From: Candidatus Poribacteria bacterium
GTDB taxonomy: Bacteria > Poribacteria > WGA-4E > WGA-3G
DNA length: 8,488 nucleotides
NCBI GenBank assembly: GCA_009845505.1
Contig: VXZL01000663.1
Location: 1 to 8,488, forward strand
Reading direction: 5' to 3'
Shown: positions 6,205 through 8,488 of the stretch, one piece after another
Layout of the letters: each line of letters opens with the position of its first letter
Numbering within the stretch: position 1 is the first letter of the stretch
Notes under the pieces: generated by a model
What the model saw: only the letters and a program-made list of their open reading frames with translations
Databases searched by the model: none
What the model was told of the DNA's origin: nothing
Made by a program: the position numbers and the translations under genes

Positions 6205-6323
6205 AGGACTTACGCAAATTGAGCAAAAAAGCGAATTATTCCACCAAAAAAGGCGTTTTCTCAGTGATTTAACCCCCTAAATCCCCCTTATCAGGGGACT
6301 TTAAGAGGAGCTGCGTAAGTCCT
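6205..6323. mobile_element. MITE-like element, 119 bp with 12-bp terminal inverted repeats
   Basis: The ends are perfect inverted repeats, AGGACTTACGCA at 6205-6216 and TGCGTAAGTCCT at 6312-6323. The interior has no convincing gene. It contains a C-rich stretch (CCCCCT twice, 6273-6288) and a small inner hairpin, CCCCT (6284-6288) / AGGGG (6293-6297). Size, ends and lack of coding match a non-autonomous element mobilised in trans by a transposase not present in the window. I see no clear target-site duplication. The element lies between the predicted promoter and the Shine-Dalgarno of oxidoreductase C, so it would be transcribed as part of that leader. Confidence 0.7.
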
Positions 6324-6343
6324 AATCCTTTAAGGAGAAAATC

Positions 6344-7393
6344 ATGCCACGCACATACAAAGCCTGTCTCATCGGATGCGGACGGATGGGCGCGACGATT
6401 GACGACGAAGTTGCAGGCAGAACCGATGCCTTTATATGGCAACCCTTCTCACACGCAGCAGCAGCAGTCGCCTGTGAACGAACAAACCTCGTCGCTGTCT
6501 CGGATGTCTTCGCCGAAAAAGCGGAAGCCATCAGGCAACGCTACGGAGCCGAACGCGCCTATACAGACTACCAAGAGATGATCGAAAAAGAGAAGCCTGA
6601 CATCGTCTGTATCGCCACACGTCCGGGTCCACACGCCGATATAACCGTTTTCGCTGCCGAAAACGGTGTCAAGGGCATCTACTGCGAAAAACCGCTCTGT
6701 TGTTCGATGGAAGAAGCAGACATTATGGTAGACATCGTCCAAAAACACGGTGTCAAGTTCAACTACGGGACCCAACGTCGCTACATGCCCATCTATCGCA
6801 AAGTGCGCGAACTCGTCGATGCAGGCGAAATCGGTCGGGTCCTATGCTCCATCGCACAATACGGCGCGGGTTCCGCACTCTGGGGTTTGACCCATGCCGC
6901 CGATATGCTCCTCTTCCTCGCGGGTGATCCAGAGGTGGACTTTGTGCAAGGTGCGATTATCTGCGAAGATTCGGATTGGGATGGTAACCGCCTCAATGTT
7001 GATCCGGGTATCGCCTGTGGTTACATCCATTACGCCAACGGTGTCCACGGCTACAACACCGCAGGTACGGGACCCGAATACGAGGTCTGCGGCACGGAGG
7101 GTAAAATCCGCATTCAGAACAACAGCCGAGAAATCCAATTCCGAAAAAAGGACGGGAGCTTTTTTGAAGAAGTACCGTTCCCGGAAACCTCTCGTGCCAC
7201 TGGTACTGTTATGGGTATCACCGACATCGCTGAGGCACTCGACGAAGACCGAGAGACGAAGGGACCCGTCCACCTCGCGCGGCGCAGTCAAGAAACACTC
7301 ATGGGCATGATTGAATCGCATCGACTGGGCGGTAAGCACATCTCACTTCCAATGGAAAACCGTTCCCTCTATGTCACGCGAGACAATTGGTAA
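6344..7393 (+). CDS. Gfo/Idh/MocA family oxidoreductase (C)
   Basis: This is a 349-aa predicted NAD(P)-dependent dehydrogenase. The start follows AAGGAG (6332-6337) at 6-nt spacing. The Rossmann motif is GCGRMG (residues 11-16), the signature is E115-K116-P117, and the catalytic segment is TH184AAD187, an intact H-x-x-D. Between the glycine motif and the second strand it carries an insertion of about 16 residues, absent from oxidoreductase A, beginning ATIDDEV and leading to PFSHAAA. This may shape the cofactor or substrate pocket and marks a distinct subfamily. The C-terminus (PMENRSLY) resembles the tail of oxidoreductase A. It is separated from the upstream operon by 282 nt with its own candidate promoter, so it is probably a separate transcription unit, although it may serve the same pathway. 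The substrate is unknown. Confidence 0.92.
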   Translation: MPRTYKACLIGCGRMGATIDDEVAGRTDAFIWQPFSHAAAAVACERTNLVAVSDVFAEKAEAIRQRYGAERAYTDYQEMIEKEKPDIVCIATRPGPHADITVFAAENGVKGIYCEKPLCCSMEEADIMVDIVQKHGVKFNYGTQRRYMPIYRKVRELVDAGEIGRVLCSIAQYGAGSALWGLTHAADMLLFLAGDPEVDFVQGAIICEDSDWDGNRLNVDPGIACGYIHYANGVHGYNTAGTGPEYEVCGTEGKIRIQNNSREIQFRKKDGSFFEEVPFPETSRATGTVMGITDIAEALDEDRETKGPVHLARRSQETLMGMIESHRLGGKHISLPMENRSLYVTRDNW

Positions 7394-7439
7394 GATTTCT
7401 CACACCTCAGTTGGCGCGCTTTCATGAAGTTAAAAATAA

Positions 7440-7482
7440 ACTCGGTAATGTCCGGTGCGGTTAGAAACCGCACCTACCGAGT
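7440..7482. repeat. GTAG-type palindromic repeat (GGTGCGGTT family), compact hairpin copy, reverse orientation
   Basis: The inner stem is GGTGCGGTT (7454-7462) / AACCGCACC (7466-7474) with a 3-nt AGA loop. An outer stem ACTCGGTA (7440-7447) / TACCGAGT (7475-7482) encloses it, with a one-sided 6-nt bulge (7448-7453). On the minus strand the unit reads GTAG followed by the palindrome, so it is the same repeat family as 6084-6138 in the opposite orientation. It ends 10 nt before the moxR start codon and could form a 17-bp structured leader just upstream of the weak ribosome binding site. Confidence 0.75.
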
Positions 7483-7492
7483 CTGAGAGAAT

Positions 7493-8479
7493 ATGAACTT
7501 AGAGACCCAAATCCAGCAATTCCGAGAAACTTTTTACAATGTCAAAGCCGAAGTCCAAAAGCGCATTGTCGGTCAAGACGCGATTATTGAAGGTGTCCTC
7601 TTCTGTCTACTCGCCAACGGACACGCACTCCTTGAAGGCATTCCAGGGTTAGGCAAAACCCAACTCATCTATACCCTCAGCGAAGCACTCAATCTCTCCT
7701 TCAAGCGTATCCAATTTACACCCGATATGATGCCGTCGGATATCACAGGCACAACGCTCCTCGTCGAAGACGAACACGGTAGAAGGCAGTTCGAGTTCCA
7801 AGAGGGACCCATTTTCTCGCAACTCATTCTCGCCGATGAAATCAACCGTGCCACACCTCGCACACAATCCGCACTCCTTGAGGCGATGCAAGAACGCACT
7901 GTCACCGTCGGACGCACCAGCCACACGTTAGAAGAGCCGTTCTGTGTTTTAGCGACACAAAATCCACTGGAGATGGAAGGCACCTATCCGCTCCCAGAGG
8001 CGCAACTCGATCGGTTCCTATTCAAACTCCTTATCGACTTCCCAAGTGAAGATGAGATTGTGGAAATCCTACGCCGCACGACATCCGGCACCGATATTAC
8101 CATAGATAAGGTGACGGATGCGGAAACGCTCAACGAAATGCGCCGACTCGTCCCGCAAGTCATCATCGCCGAGCATGTCGAGCGCCACATCATCCGGCTT
8201 GTCCGCGCCACACACCCCAATTCCGAGGACGCACCAGAGATTGTGAAAAATTACGTTCACCTCGGTGCCGGGATTCGGAGTGTGCAAGCGATAGCACTCA
8301 CAGCTAAAATCAAGGCTCTCCTCGATGAACGCTACAACGTCGCCTTTACGGACATTGATGCCGTGTTGCTCCCTGCCCTTCGTCACCGCATCCTCCTCAA
8401 CTTTGAAGGTCAAGGCGAAGGTATTGAACCGGACGCTATTGTTAATGAAGTTCGTAACACCATAACGCCAATGCCATAA
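7493..8479 (+). CDS. MoxR-family AAA+ ATPase
   Basis: This 328-aa cytoplasmic AAA+ ATPase of the MoxR family has the normal full length. The Walker A is G49IPGLGKT56 with K55. The Walker B is ILAD115E116, followed by INRATPRTQSALLEAM. Sensor 1 Asn is N157 in ATQNPLE, and the MoxR signature TYPLPEAQLDRF spans residues 164-175. The C-terminal lid domain follows. MoxR ATPases act as chaperone-like remodellers, usually with DUF58 and von Willebrand factor A proteins encoded downstream; the window ends too soon to see these. The start ATG is preceded only by a weak GAGAGA (7485-7490), and a hairpin repeat lies immediately upstream. It is probably the first gene of a separate operon unrelated to the metabolic cluster. 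No clear promoter is visible in the 99-nt gap, so read-through from oxidoreductase C is possible. Confidence 0.96.
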   Translation: MNLETQIQQFRETFYNVKAEVQKRIVGQDAIIEGVLFCLLANGHALLEGIPGLGKTQLIYTLSEALNLSFKRIQFTPDMMPSDITGTTLLVEDEHGRRQFEFQEGPIFSQLILADEINRATPRTQSALLEAMQERTVTVGRTSHTLEEPFCVLATQNPLEMEGTYPLPEAQLDRFLFKLLIDFPSEDEIVEILRRTTSGTDITIDKVTDAETLNEMRRLVPQVIIAEHVERHIIRLVRATHPNSEDAPEIVKNYVHLGAGIRSVQAIALTAKIKALLDERYNVAFTDIDAVLLPALRHRILLNFEGQGEGIEPDAIVNEVRNTITPMP

Positions 8480-8488
8480 TTTTCACTA

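Noticed and set aside
6095..6280. A 61-codon open frame in the gap before oxidoreductase C
   Set aside because: It runs through the palindromic repeat and half of the MITE-like element, lacks a Shine-Dalgarno, and its translation resembles no protein fold.
6199..6329. ATCCT on both sides of the MITE-like element as a target-site duplication
   Set aside because: The two copies are not directly adjacent to the inverted-repeat ends and are offset by different distances.
7411..7439. TTGGCG followed by an A/T-rich stretch as a moxR promoter
   Set aside because: The -35 is imperfect and no -10 of acceptable quality lies at 16-18 nt spacing.
1..8488. CRISPR array, tRNA, rRNA, prophage or toxin-antitoxin genes
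   Set aside because: No regularly spaced direct repeats, RNA gene signatures, integrase or small paired genes were seen. All long open frames are explained by the eight genes called.

Overview
The window is a bacterial segment of about 50% GC with eight complete protein genes, all on the + strand and each with a clear Shine-Dalgarno sequence. Gfo/Idh/MocA-type oxidoreductases, PhyH-type 2-oxoglutarate dioxygenases, a sulfatase-like hydrolase and small GTAG-type palindromic repeats occur together here. That mix is most typical of Candidatus Poribacteria; Latescibacterota or Planctomycetota are alternatives. This placement is inferred from gene content and style only.

Layout. Positions 1-104 are an AT-rich leader with a good sigma70-like promoter (TTGACA, 17 nt, TAACAT). 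Positions 105-6061 hold a six-gene run that looks like one operon: oxidoreductase A, dioxygenase 1, oxidoreductase B, dioxygenase 2, dioxygenase 3, sulfatase-like hydrolase. Gaps are 45, 17, 48, 3 and 18 nt. The two larger gaps each carry the same 30-nt hairpin repeat, which includes the stop codon of the oxidoreductase gene before it. Positions 6062-6343 are a 282-nt non-coding region. It contains a palindromic GTAG-type repeat, a second promoter (TTGACA, 17 nt, TACCAT with a TG extension) and a 119-bp MITE-like element with perfect 12-bp terminal inverted repeats. Positions 6344-7393 encode a third oxidoreductase. A second GTAG-type hairpin in the opposite orientation (7440-7482) precedes a MoxR-family AAA+ ATPase gene at 7493-8479, and the window ends 9 nt later.

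How the genes may work together. NAD(P)-dependent sugar-type dehydrogenases, Fe(II)/2-oxoglutarate oxygenases and an alkaline-phosphatase-superfamily hydrolase suggest stepwise oxidation and ester cleavage of a small polyol, sugar, or ester- or phosphonate-bearing compound. The substrate cannot be read from the sequence. Two active-site departures make the cluster more than routine. The hydrolase has Thr where sulfatases have the formylglycine-forming Cys or Ser. Dioxygenase 1 has H-x-G where the iron-binding H-x-D is expected, the same substitution pattern seen in Fe/2OG halogenases. The moxR gene is probably functionally separate and likely begins another operon running out of the window.
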